Shown: positions 1 through 9,734, counted from the first letter of the stretch. The stretch: DNA of 46,625 bases from Zygnema cylindricum (GCA_037447655.1 JBBHKE010001151.1:1-46625), one strand, 5' to 3'. Notes: generated by a model from the sequence alone, not told the origin. Numbers and translations are program-made.

Positions 1-398
1 TGGGTGATGGGGCTTGCTGTTGGAGTAGCAAACAGCAAAAAGTTATTGCTCAGTCCACCATGGAGGCTGAGTATATGGCCTCTTGCTCTGCTGTAAAAGA
101 ATTGATGTGGGTCAAGTCTTTGCTTGGTGAGCTTGGTCACCTTAAGAGTGGTGTGCATAATTTTTTTTGTGATAATCAGGCAGCAATCGCTGTTTCTTCC
201 AATCCTAAACATCATTTTAAAGCTAAACACATGGACATTACACTCAACTTTGTTAGAGAGAAAGTAGAAAACAAAATAATAAGTTTAGAGTACCGACAAG
301 ATAGTGAGATGGTAGCAGATATGATGACCAAACTTGTGCATTCCCCTAAGCTAATTTTCTGCAGGGAGAAGTGTGGTATGATATTAAAGAGTGACTAG
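1..398 (+). CDS. Ty1/copia RNase H, C-terminal part (element D1)
   Basis: This is the 3' end of a copia pol gene that enters from the left edge, so its start is outside the window. The frame is open from base 3 and ends with TAG at 396-398. It shows the copia RNase H signatures: GDGACCWSSK at bases 3-32, then STMEAEYMA with the catalytic Glu, CDNQAAIA with a catalytic Asp, KHMDITLNFVRE, and the late VADMMTKLVHSPKL block. RNase H degrades the RNA strand during reverse transcription in the virus-like particle. No stop or frameshift is visible in the part shown. A polypurine tract and LTR follow directly, as expected. The call of a copia RNase H end is very secure; whether the whole element is intact cannot be seen here. 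Confidence 0.93.
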   Translation, partial: GDGACCWSSKQQKVIAQSTMEAEYMASCSAVKELMWVKSLLGELGHLKSGVHNFFCDNQAAIAVSSNPKHHFKAKHMDITLNFVREKVENKIISLEYRQDSEMVADMMTKLVHSPKLIFCREKCGMILKSD

Positions 399-411
399 AA
401 AATAAGGGGAG
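399..411 (+). other. Polypurine tract of element D1
   Basis: The purine-rich run AAAATAAGGGGAG lies just after the RNase H stop and abuts the TG of the LTR. It is the expected primer for plus-strand DNA synthesis. Nearly the same tract precedes the B-family LTRs at 6756-6768 and 15051-15063, one sign that B and D are related. Confidence 0.8.
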
Positions 412-1476
412 TGTAGAAAATAATGGTCTGTTTAAAGTATTTTCTAGGTCTTAGTAGAAATATAGGAAAAAGCCGAGGCTGTCTACCTCTAACTTCTCTC
501 TCCAACTTCTCAAACTTGTCGTAGTCACTCAAAAATTGGAGAGGAAGCTAAAGCCATGGCTACCTAGGCTATCCAGAGGTTTACGTGAAATATTTATATT
601 AGTTTATTTACCGTTAGAGGTTTTTTTACTAAAAGGATATGTGCTGCCCCTAGAATTTCATCGTAGTACATGCCAAACACTAAGCAACCAATAGAAGGTA
701 GCCTTATCCGTAAGCTCTAGTGTTATGCTCTATTGGGTTTGATGTTTAGTTATATATTACCAAGTAGGATAATTCATTTAACTGGAACTATTTACGGTAT
801 ACATAGATTTAGTAATGTAAAAGTACGGATTGTGGTACGGATAAAGAAACGAATATCGCGCATTTGTTTCTTTAGCGAAACGAATACCGCGCAGGTATTT
901 ATTACGACTACGATTAAATGTGAATTTAATCGGACGGCCGGAATGAACGCCGAGATCGCAGAAGAGGATTTCGGCGGTTTGTGGTCATCGCCATATCGGA
1001 TGACATGTGGCGGAATAACATTGGATCGCGGCATCTCCGAGGATTAAGGGAGCAAATCCGGATATACAACGTGTCGACATTTAGGCCATGTCGTACAATG
1101 TCCGTACAAAAAGTACACCGGCAGTTGTAATTTTGTGTACGGAAGTGGAATATGATTGGCTCCGTACATCAGTAGATAGAGTCTGTGAGAGAGATAGGAC
1201 TTAGAAAAATTAGGAGATAGGACCCTCTCTCGTTGAGAGCTTTTGTACAAAATGTCAACTCTGACCCTCCATAACTTACTGCTCTGGGGAGCAAATTTAG
1301 AGACTTTTTTTGCTATCAACTTAGGGGAGTCTTGCCTTCACAAGAGTGAAGGTGGTCAGAGTTTTTGTCTGCCAAAGTGGCAGTTGTTCTTGCTAAAACA
1401 AAAAGGGGTCAGAGTTATCCTAGAGGCTTCTTAGAAGCTGTTCACTCTGAGGACTTATGGAGGTCTCAGAGTTTCA
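412..1476 (+). repeat. 3' LTR of element D1 (1065 bp)
   Basis: The LTR begins TGTAGAAAATAATGG directly after the polypurine tract and ends with GGTCTCAGAGTTTCA. The same terminus is seen in reverse at 21692, where a second D LTR interrupts a known coding sequence, so the end is defined by an insertion breakpoint. It contains GTAC-rich inverted repeats around 1098-1142 and a repeated CGAAACGAATA-CGCGC block around 845-891. It resembles the B LTRs in several blocks, including the TGCGTAC/CCGTACA hairpin and the last 30 bases. Confidence 0.85.
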
Positions 1477-3027
1477 TGTATCACCTAGGAGTCGGCACTA
1501 ACTAGATAAGTTTCTGTCAAGCTCGTGTGCTTTTTAGGCACACCTGTATTTCGAAAGGATTTCCGAGCCCATTTTACCTTGTACGGTCTTCAGAATATGG
1601 AGGAGGGGGTGCACCAAGCTGGACGAGATCCTTGTGTTTCCTAAACTGAGCGGAACGCACTTTATTTCGCGTCTAACGGAGGCTGATTGACCAATTTTTA
1701 CTGTTTCAAAGATAGCAATTCCGTTACATGGGACCAGTTTCCTACAGCCTCTGTGGGGAGTACATGGTAGATTGCCACGTAACTTTCTAGATTTGCATCT
1801 AGATTATGCTGTTAGACGTATGTAGGAATTTAGCTCAGGCTCAGCTAACTTTTGGTCCATTAATTACGCTAGGTCAAATTTTGGCAAGTTAGTGTCATTT
1901 TTCACGACTTTGTCTTATAATAGGGGACCAAATAATGACTTCCGGCCGCGGATCTAACCGCAGTCTGGAGCACAACATTTTGCCCCAAGTGTAGTACGGA
2001 TTAGTTTCTCTTATGTCTGTTCACTTACACTTGCTTGCCGCTTATTGGAAAATAACGTAGCTTTGACTTTGGGACATACAATTTGACAAACTTTCATGTG
2101 TAAGGCACTTGGGGTCAAAGAGACAGATTGTTTTTCATGCAGTCTCATGTGAAAACCCTCAGAATTCCAACAAACCTTCTTTTGGAGAATCTTTGTTCTG
2201 TTTTGACTGTATTGCCATTTTGGTTTTCGATCTCTCTTTTGTGGGAATCACAGTTCGGGCGAGTAGTTGGCACTATCTGCTCTTTTGGGTGATATTTGGA
2301 CTTTTTGCTGTTTGATACCGAGAAGAGCTTGGTCGACTCCAAGCTGCGGACACCGTAGGTTGAAAGAGCACTATACCTATTTCCGATTCTATCGGGAGAA
2401 GGGGTCGCATTTCTCTCATTGTCATCGTTTCTTGCTGTGGTATGTTAAGCTTGCTTCGCTATATTTCACATGCTTTTTTTTTTATTCTTTTTTCTAAAGC
2501 AAGGTGATATTGTTAAATCTGGAAAGCCAATCCTATTACCTATATATTTCTACGTAGCAGTGCATTTGTGTCTTCATTTGGAGTTCTCTTTGCTTTGGAG
2601 TGACCATCCCGGAGTAAACTGAAACCCCTGGATCAGGACAGTGGGTTTTGAGGGAACAAGTGCGATCGACTTCCCGTAGAGAAAGCTAGGAATTGGTATA
2701 TCAACCCGATTACCGAGACCGAATTCCCTTTCCCTAGCCAAAGGGGGGGGGGGAAGAAGGTGGAGGGGATAACTTTCGCCTTCCCCGACACTCATCCCTA
2801 TTCCCTGTCCGAGAGTCTCTCCTATTATGCATGCATATCTATAGGAGGGATATGGGCAGCATTGGGCATGATCATCATTCTGGGAAGCATTCGCATTTGG
2901 GGGTTATTTGGAGGACTCTGATGCCGACGACTCAGGGCTGTGGGCCCTTCCCTCACGTTACTCAGGCACTTTGGACATTTCTTGAGAGTTGCCTTGTCTA
3001 AGGACTAATGGAGGTCTTAAAGTTTCA
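1477..3027 (+). repeat. Remnant of a B/D-type LTR end, split by an insertion
   Basis: Bases 1477-1514 resemble the B LTR stretch GGAGTCGGCACTATCTAGAT near its 3' end. Bases 2978-3027 resemble the final 50 bases of the same LTR and end in AAAGTTTCA; the last 30 bases differ from the D1 terminus at about four positions. Removing 1515-2977 plus one TTTC copy restores an alignable LTR end. I infer that D1 sits beside, or inserted into, an older related LTR. Confidence 0.55.
1515..2977. mobile_element. Candidate solo LTR, unnamed family F (1463 bp)
   Basis: The segment begins TGTCAAGCTC and ends CTTTGGACA, so it has TG...CA ends with TGTC/GACA inverted termini. TTTC stands at both borders (1511-1514 and 2978-2981), a possible 4-bp target duplication. 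Outside it, the two flanks join into a B/D-type LTR end. A TATA-like CTATATATTT is present around 2539. There is no convincing protein: the short frames inside show no domain. A solo LTR is the best reading; some other transposon is possible. Confidence 0.5.
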
Positions 3028-3569
3028 AATATATCGTGGCTGACTGATACAACTTTGACTCTACTATAGATAGAAGGTATACATAGTCGTATGAAAAGTA
3101 ATATCATATAAATGACTTGTGTGTCATGCGCATAACGCGAAGTCTTTGCTCAAACAAATAAAATGTAATCTGAAGTTATTTTTTTCTTTGTTAATAGTAT
3201 AATAATTATACACTTCTCCTCTTAAGCTTGGTCCACCGAAATCACAAACAAGAATCAGATTTTTTTTTGTTTTTTTGTATTTTCTTGTTTTTTTTCGGTC
3301 CTAAAATCCTTTTTTTTTTTTATTTTTTTTATCAGAATAACATCGGATCATAACTTTTTAACAAGAAAAAATACATTTTAGAAACGTAGGGCAAACTAAT
3401 ATATAAGATATAAAATACAAAAATTAAAAATAATAAACATAAACAAAAATATAGATAACATAAATTAAAACTATAAACGACCGATTCCTTTGTTTTGTAT
3501 TGCTTACTACCGTACACACCTAAAGTACTACGCACGCAAAACCAAACAAAACTATTTATAACTAAACTA
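3028..3569. other. AT-rich non-coding spacer
   Basis: No gene is seen. From about 3180 the sequence is very AT-rich, with T runs at 3260-3330. A 67-codon minus-strand frame here is low in complexity and I do not count it as a gene. Confidence 0.6.
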
Positions 3570-4738
3570 TGTTGATATTTGAGTATTTTCTAGGTCTTTA
3601 TAGAAAAAGAGCAAAGGCAGTCTGTCCCTGACTCCCTTCTCCAAGCCCCCACACTTGTTGTAGTCACTGAAGGCTTGATAGGGAGCTAGAGCCATGGCTG
3701 CCTAAAGCTCACTAGAGAAGACAAGGGGTGGATTAGATAGATTTACTAAAAGTTACTTGACGGACCCAGGAATTGATTCTGGTACCTGCCGTCCGTCAAG
3801 TTACATTAGCCGTTAGCTCTAACCGTTAAGTCTAGGACATATATTACGATATGTAGGGTTTGATAAATATTTAAATCGTCACATGTATATTAATTCGTTT
3901 AACGGCGAATAGATACTTAGTGCATAGATACAGTTTGACTTAGTACGAAGTACGGTATGGGGACAGAACGGATACCGCGCATTTGTTTCGATAGCGAAAC
4001 AAATACCGCGCGTCGAATTTCAGCGGCTAAGATTATAGCCGGCCGAACAGACGGCCGCGATAAGCGCCGCGATCACAAAAAAGGTACTTTTGGCGTTTTA
4101 CGGTCTTTGCCACGTCAGATGACATGTGGCGTGATAACATTAGATTACGGGAATTCCGGAGATTACAGGAACTAATCCTGATTTGACACGTGTCGACATT
4201 TTGGCCATGTCCTACAATGGCCGTACAGAAAGTACACCAGCACCTGTACTTTTCTGTACGACACAGTAATTTGATTGGTGCCGTACTTTAGTAGATAGAT
4301 TTTTAGAGGGGGAATAGGAGAAAATTTTGGGAAAATAGCTGCCTCTCCCAGAGAGCACCTTGTGTAAATGGTATACTTTGGCCTGCCATAACTATCAATT
4401 TACTTAACCATTTTCAGTGATTCTTTTTGCTGCAGACTCAGAGGAGTCCAAGCTACACAAGGATGATATAGGTAAAAGTTTTTCTTTGCCAGGGTGGCGG
4501 TATTTCTAAGGGAAAGTCAAAGTGGGTGAATGTGTTAAAATCTCATATTTTAACTTTGCATTCTGTGGTGGCTCTGAGCACAAAGAAAGTGTTATTTCAC
4601 AGGGGTGAATCTATATTGTGGTTTTGACTGTCAAGGGGTCAGTCATTTGGGTTTATATCAACTTGGAGTCGGCACTATCTAGATTAGCTTCTTTTGGATC
4701 TGCATACTCTGAGGGCCAAAGGAGGTCTCAGAGTATCA
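3570..4738 (+). repeat. B-family LTR, copy 1 (1169 bp)
   Basis: It starts TGTTGATATTTGAG and ends GTCTCAGAGTATCA, immediately before the primer-binding site. Two hairpins are visible. One has perfect 10-nt arms, ATTTGTTTCG (3981-3990) and CGAAACAAAT (3995-4004). The other pairs CGTACAGAAAGTACA (4222-4236) with TGTACTTTTCTGTACG (4245-4260) around an 8-nt loop. The position equivalent to the TATA box of the other copies reads TGTAAAT (4363-4369), so this promoter may be weakened. Confidence 0.88.
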
Positions 4739-4754
4739 GGTTATGGGCCCACCA
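4739..4754 (+). promoter_or_regulatory. Primer-binding site for half initiator tRNA-Met (B copy 1)
   Basis: GGTTATGGGCCCACCA directly follows the LTR. It is the reverse complement of the anticodon stem-loop region of plant-type initiator tRNA-Met (UGGUGGGCCCAUAACC), not of the tRNA 3' CCA end. Drosophila copia is known to prime from such a tRNA half. The ATG at 4743-4745 is the first codon of gag. The tRNA match is from memory of the conserved tRNA. Confidence 0.85.
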
Positions 4755-6300
4755 TCTAGGGTGCCTATGTTCGATGGAACAGACTTCACTTATTGGGAGT
4801 TTACTATAGAGGGATTGCTTTTCGAAAAGCACTTATGGGGAATTGTTTCGGGACAAGTGAGATGTCCGCCACCTAGCTTTGGAGGAGCTTACTATGGAGA
4901 ATCGTCTGGGGCTGCCCACAATATCAACCGGAGTTCAGATGCAACGGAAGGTAAAGGGAAAAATCGTTCCGTGGATGGGGAAATATTGGAGAAGGAAAAA
5001 GGGACACTTATGGTGAGGGGAGCTAGGCTCTCAGCTAATGTGCCACTTGTAGGGATTAAAATTGAAAAAAATGACATAAAAATATGGGAATACATAAACA
5101 CTATAGCAAAACATCTCATACTTAGATATGTGTCTAAGTCCATAACTATCACTCTTTTCAGTCTAAATAAGTCTTTAGTGATATGGGAAGCACTAAGTCC
5201 GATTTATAAGAGTGAGACTATTCATAGGCAGCAATTAGTAAAAACAGGAAATAGAGGCCTATGTTTATAAAGGCGCTAGCATGATAGAGTTTTACAATGT
5301 TATTGTTGCGTTATATGTTGATCTTACTAGTGCAAGATATGTAGAATCTGAGGAGAAGATTAATACACTACTTATGAAACTCCCAGATGAGTACGAAAAC
5401 ATCACTTGTCGTATGCAAGCAATGGATGGCTCATCATGGACTTGGAGCTTTACCATGGGGATGATTCTTGTGAGGGAAAGCACTTTGGAGCTTCGTTGGG
5501 GAAGGGACAGGGTTAATGCATTTTCAGCGAGTGGTGATTGGCGGAAGAGTGATGAGAGGAACCGCGGTGACGAGCGGAAGCATGATAAAAGGAACGGTGG
5601 TGACGAGCAGAAGCATGATGAGAGGAACGGCGGTGACGAGCGGAAGCGTGATGAGTGAAAGAAAGACAAAGGTAAACCTTATCGGAACTTTGGTGGAAAT
5701 AGATGGAGAGGAAAAGAAAGGGGAGCTTTGAAAAAGGGGGTTTGCTTCTTTTGTAGGGAACCGGGTCATTATATGGAGGAATACCCTTGTTTGGAAAAAC
5801 ATAGAAGTTGTAATGTGGATGAAGAGGAAGAAGGGGAAGAGGAGAAAGAGGATGAAGATATTTTAATGATTCTCCGTATTAGTAGTATGGGGAAGAGAGA
5901 AAAAAACACAGAAATCCCACGAAAGCAACAAAGTGCTTTTGGAAGTATAAGGGAAGTAGAGAGAGAGGAGGTACTTGAGGATGTCGAGGAGTGTAGAGTG
6001 TATGACTTAGAAATGGGAAAGTCAGATCTAGGATCCATAAGTGAAAATGGGAAAGATAAAATTAATGAGGATAATTTTATCGATAATAGGGAAACAAAAA
6101 AGTGGTCGGAAAGGGAGACTTCAACGGATTTCGAGGAAAGAGGAAAAGTGAAAGTCGAAGAGGTTTTAAAGGATAGGGGAGAAGAGAAATATTTGATTAA
6201 AAATTTAGGGGAGAAGAAATATTTATTGGGAATTAAATTAGAAAGTGATAGTGGAAAGAATTATATGGAACAGAGTGAGGGAAGTTTAGAAAATGAGTAA
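4743..6300 (+). pseudogene. Gag-like gene of B copy 1, broken
   Basis: This is the structural (capsid/nucleocapsid) protein of a copia-type element. The start is the ATG inside the primer site, giving MGPPSRVPMFDGTDFTYW, the usual copia Gag N-terminal pattern ending in a conserved Trp. The copia Gag core follows (for example IWEALSPIYKSETI). A one-base A insertion near 5243 shifts the frame relative to copy 2. The frame resumes at 5281, runs through four 11-residue repeats (KRDERNGGDER type, 5545-5676) and meets a TGA at 5656. A zinc knuckle, CFFCREPGHYMEEYPC, lies at about 5743-5790; its last expected Cys is Tyr here, while copy 2 has Cys. An acidic tail (5815-6190) leads to LGEKKYLLGIKLESD at about 6205-6249, which resembles the copia RT motif LGEAKYILGIQVERD and is probably a pol remnant. 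Confidence 0.8.
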
Positions 6301-6305
6301 TTATC

Positions 6306-6704
6306 ATGGATAAAAATATGAGTACGGAAGATGTAGATCTTATGAGGAACTTAGTGGGGACTAGTGTTTTTTGGAAATATTTGGGGGTGGATGGATTTGA
6401 CATCACTACTTGGTGTGATGTCACTTGTGAAGATGCTCCTGTAAAAGGGTTATCATCCGGGTATGTGTTGCAGGTTGGGGATGGGGCTGACTGTTGGAAA
6501 TGCAGAAGGGAAAGTAGATTCTGGTTGGATGAAAAGGGGAGGAGGTGCATAAAATCTTTGATCGGATTTATGATAAGTGGGGTGCTAAATGAAATGTGTG
6601 ATGCAACTATTATTTCATTTCATCTAATGTATTGTTTTAAATACGAGAGTATTTTTCTTAAGTTTTATAAAAGGAAAAAGAAAATGAAAAAGAAAAAAAA
6701 ATAG
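6306..6704 (+). pseudogene. RNase H-like remnant of B copy 1
   Basis: A 132-codon frame contains FDITTWCDVTCEDAPVKG followed by LSSGYVLQVGDGADCWK. This aligns with copia RNase H entry motifs such as LQTWSDASYGDMP and STTGFVLQIGNG. The DNA around 6476-6500 nearly matches the first 25 bases of the window (element D1 RNase H). After the CW position the similarity to D1 stops, so the later catalytic Glu and Asp are absent, and the frame ends in a Lys-rich tail. It is therefore not an active RNase H. The same truncated form is present in copy 2 (14600-15076), so the deletion is older than the duplication. Confidence 0.65.
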
Positions 6705-6755
6705 GGGAAGGAGTGTTTGTTTATTTGTTTGTAAGAGTTGAAAAAAGTAGACTAG

Positions 6756-6768
6756 AAAATAAGGGGAG
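6756..6768 (+). other. Polypurine tract of B copy 1
   Basis: AAAATAAGGGGAG directly precedes the TG of the middle LTR. It matches the D1 tract. Confidence 0.8.
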
Positions 6769-7943
6769 TGTTGATATTTGAGTATTTTCTAGGTCTTTAT
6801 AGAAAAAGAGCAAAGGCAGTCTGTCCCTGAGTCCCTTCTCCAAGCCCCCACACTTGTTGTAGTCACTGAATGCTTGATAGGGAGCTAGAGCCATGGCTGC
6901 CTAAAGCTCACAAGAGAAGACAAAGGGTGGATTAGATAGATTTACTAAAAGTTACTTGACGGACCCAGGAATTGAATCTGGTACCTGCCGTCCGTCAAGT
7001 TACATTAGGCGTTAGCTCTAACCGTTAAGTCTAGGACATATATTACGATATGTACGGTTTGATAAATATTTAAATCATCACATGTATATTAATTCGTTTA
7101 TAGACGAAAAGATACTTAGTGGATAGATACAGTTTGACTTAGTACGAAGTACGGTATGGGGACAGAACGGATGCCGCGCATTTGTTTTGATAGCGAAACA
7201 AATACCGTGCGTCGATATTCAACGGCTAGGATTGTAGCCGGTTTTGATCGAACGGCCGCGATAGGCGCCTCGATCACAGAAAAGGTACTTTTGGCGTTTT
7301 ACGGTCTTTGCCACGTCAGATGACACATGGCGTGATAACATTGGATTACGGGAATTCCGGAGATTACAGGAACTATTCATGATTTGACACGTGTCGACAT
7401 TTTGGCCATGTCGTACAATGGCCGTACAAAAAGTACACTGGCACCTGTACTTTTCTGTACGACACAATAATTTGATTGGTACCGTACTTTAGTAGATAGA
7501 GTTTAAGAGGGGGAATACGACTTAGAAAATTTTGGGTAGATAGCTGCCTCTCCCAGAGAACACTTTGTATAAATGGCAAACTTTGGCCTGCCATAACTAT
7601 CAATTTACTTGACCAATTTCAGTGATTCTTTTTGCTGCGGACTCAACGGAGTCCAGGCTACACAGGGGTTTTGTTGGTTAGAGTTTTTGTCTGCCATGGT
7701 GGAGGTATTTCTAAAGGAAAGTCAAAGTGGGTGAATGTGACCAAATCTCATATTCTAACTTTGCATTCTGTGGTGGATCTGAGAACACAGAAAGTGTTAT
7801 TTCACAGGGGTGAATCAATATTGGGGTTTTGACTGTCAAAGGGTCAGTCATTTGGGTTTATATCAACTTGGAGTCGGCACTATCTAAATTAGCTTCTTTT
7901 GGATCTGCATACTCTGAGGGCCAATGGAGGTCTCAGAGTTTTA
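6769..7943 (+). repeat. B-family LTR, copy 2 (shared middle LTR, 1175 bp)
   Basis: It starts TGTTGATATTTGAG after a polypurine tract and ends CTCAGAGTTTTA before the primer site, so the usual final CA has become TA. The same hairpin blocks as in copy 1 are present. Only scattered differences from the copies at 3570 and 15064 are visible by eye. Confidence 0.87.
7568..7574 (+). promoter_or_regulatory. TATA-like box in B LTR copy 2
   Basis: TATAAAT lies about 370 bases before the end of the LTR and downstream of the GTAC hairpin. It is conserved in copy 3 (15863-15869) and mutated in copy 1. It is the best candidate for the core promoter, which would place the hairpins in U3. Confidence 0.5.
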
Positions 7944-7959
7944 GGTTATGGGCCCACCA
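7944..7959 (+). promoter_or_regulatory. Primer-binding site for half initiator tRNA-Met (B copy 2)
   Basis: It is identical to the site at 4739 (GGTTATGGGCCCACCA). The gag ATG is at 7948-7950 inside it. Confidence 0.85.
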
Positions 7960-8997
7960 TCTAGGGTGCCAATGTTCGATAGAACAAACTTCACTTATTG
8001 GGAGTTTACTATGGAGGGATTGTTTTTCGAAAAGCACTTATGGGGAATTGTTTCGGGACAAGTGAGATGTCCTACTTGGCTTTGGAAGAGCTTACTATGG
8101 AGAATCGTCTGAGGCTGCCCAAAATATCAACCGGAGTTCAGATGCAATGGAAGGTGAAGGGAAAAACCGTTCCGTGGATGGGGAAATATTGGAGAAGGAA
8201 AAAGGGACACCTATGGTGAGGGGAGCTAGGCTTTCAGCTATGGTACCACTTGTAGGGATTAAAACTGAAGAAAATGACAGAAAAATATGGGAATACAGAA
8301 ACACTATAGCAAAACATCTCTTGTTTAGATATGTGTCTAACTCCATAGCTATCACTCTTTTAAGTCTAAATAAGTCTTCAGAGATATGGAAAGCACTAAG
8401 TCAGATTTATAAGAGTGAGACTATTCAGGGGCAGCAATTAGTAAAACAGGAAATAGAGGCCTATGTTTATAAAAGCGGTAGCATGATAGAGTTTTGCAAT
8501 GATATTGCTGCGTTATATGTTCAGCTTATTAGTGCGGGATATGTAGAATCTGAGGAGGGTAAGATTAATACATTACTTATGAAACTCCCAGATAAGTACA
8601 AAAATATCATTTGTCGTATGCAGGCAATGGATGGCTCATCATGGACTTGGAGCTTTACCATAGGGATAATTCTTGTGAGGGAAAGCACTTTGGAGCTTCG
8701 TAGGGGAAGGGACAAGGTCAATGCATTTTCAACTGGTGGTGATTGGCGGAAGCGTGATGAGAGGAACGACGGTGACGAGTTGAAGCGTGATGAGAGGAAC
8801 GGTGGTGACGAGCGGAAGCGTGATGAGAGGAACGGTGGTGAGGAGAGGAAACGTGATGAGAGGAACGGTGGTGACAAGCGGAAGCATGATGAGAGAAAGA
8901 AAGGCAAAGGTAAATCTTATCGAAACTTTGGTGGAAAGAGATGGAGAGGAAAAGAAAAATGAGCTTTGAAAAAGGGGGTTTGCTTCTTTTGTAAGGA
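7948..8997 (+). pseudogene. Gag-like gene of B copy 2, 5' part, interrupted by element A
   Basis: The frame opens at the ATG in the primer site (MGPPSRVPMFDRTNFTYW). It is lost about 54 codons later at a TGA near 8110, through a small indel relative to copy 1. A long open frame from 8147 to 8962 preserves the Gag core, including IWKALSQIYKSETIQGQQLV and KQEIEAYVYKSGSMIEFCND without the copy-1 frameshift. Five 11-residue KRDERNGGDER-type repeats (8750-8914) and a basic KGKGKSYRNFGG stretch follow. The zinc knuckle starts at about 8980 (VCFFC) and is cut by the insertion at 9003. The rest of the knuckle (GHYMEEC) resumes at 14055. Confidence 0.8.
8750..8914 (+). repeat. 33-bp coding minisatellite in gag, five units
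   Basis: Five tandem 33-bp units each encode an 11-residue charged repeat (KRDERNGGDER type). The B copy-1 gag has four units at 5545-5676. The frame is kept across all units. A strongly charged linker next to the zinc knuckle could help bind RNA; that role is inference. Confidence 0.8.
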
Positions 8998-9002
8998 CAC
9001 GG
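8998..9002. other. Left target-site duplication of element A
   Basis: CACGG here pairs with ACCGG at 14053-14057. The uninterrupted site in B copy 1 reads GGGAACCGGGTCATT near 5757, so the right copy is the original and the left one has drifted. Confidence 0.6.
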
Positions 9003-9734
9003 TGTTGTTTTAGAACCACTGGTGCAGGTGGAGGAGCAGCAGTAGTAGTAGATGTAGACATGATACAATCTTAGAAGCTATCAAGAATCCTACCTAACAG
9101 TTGTTTTTAAGTGCTCACCAATTCTTATACAAACATCCAAACTTCACAAAACTCTATCAGAATACAGAGTATCATAAACAGTGATAACTCCCAAAGTTTC
9201 AACACAATTGACCTGACAACACTCAAGATATAATACTCAGAAGTTTCCCAAAAATTGAGTGCAGTTTTACTACTTCAAAGTCTGGATACAAAATATGTTC
9301 TGAGTCCTAAGTATTATACTTGTGTTGAACTGGCAACACCAGTGTACTTGAGAGGTACATTAAACCACCAAGCTACCACTAATCTGTCAAGCTACCACTG
9401 AGCTATCAATAAGCTATCACTGAGCTATCAGTAAGCTACCACTGAGTTACCCACTAAGCTACCACTGAGTTCCCCACTAAGTTGACTAGAATCATATCTA
9501 TCGCAATTGCTCTATCGTGTACAGAATCACATAAAGACTATCAGACGTTGCGTTGTCCGTACGGACCATATCAAATATAATCGTGGTTGCGTTGTCCTGT
9601 CGGTGTTGCACCTTCGCTGCTGCGCTGCTCTGTTGTATAGCAGTTGCGCTGCTCTGTTTGTATAGCAGCTACGCTGCTTTGTCTGTATACCAGCTGCGCT
9701 GCCCTAAGATTGAAAGCTTTTCAAAAAGACAACA
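9003..9734 (-). repeat. 3' LTR of element A (732 bp)
   Basis: On the minus strand the LTR starts TGTTGTC at 9734 and ends at 9003. Near its end is an open stretch starting at ATG 9061 that reads MSTSTTTAAPPPAPVV, the same LTR-encoded Gag start seen in element C. It carries the 12-bp palindrome GTCCGTACGGAC (9555-9566), 11-bp repeats of the GAGCTATCACT/AAGCTACCACT type (9370-9480), and a 25-bp minisatellite around 9610-9705. Confidence 0.85.

Noticed and set aside
733-1047. A 104-codon frame in the D1 LTR, and similar frames in B and D LTRs (3957, 7219, 22019)
   Set aside because: They lie in U3, start at unrelated places in the copies, and show no conserved protein. The conserved parts are hairpins, not codons.
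2109-2315. A 68-codon hydrophobic frame
   Set aside because: It is inside the candidate solo LTR, has no recognised motif, and overlaps an opposite frame of equal length.
5292-5669. Minus-strand Ser/Phe/Leu-rich frames opposite the B gag repeats (also 8521-8907, 8718-9068)
   Set aside because: Shadows of the charged Gag minisatellite on the other strand.
5769-6038. Minus-strand frames opposite the acidic Gag tail (also 6233-6550, 14293-14844)
   Set aside because: Complement of Glu/Lys-rich coding sequence giving Ser/Phe/Leu strings, with no domain.
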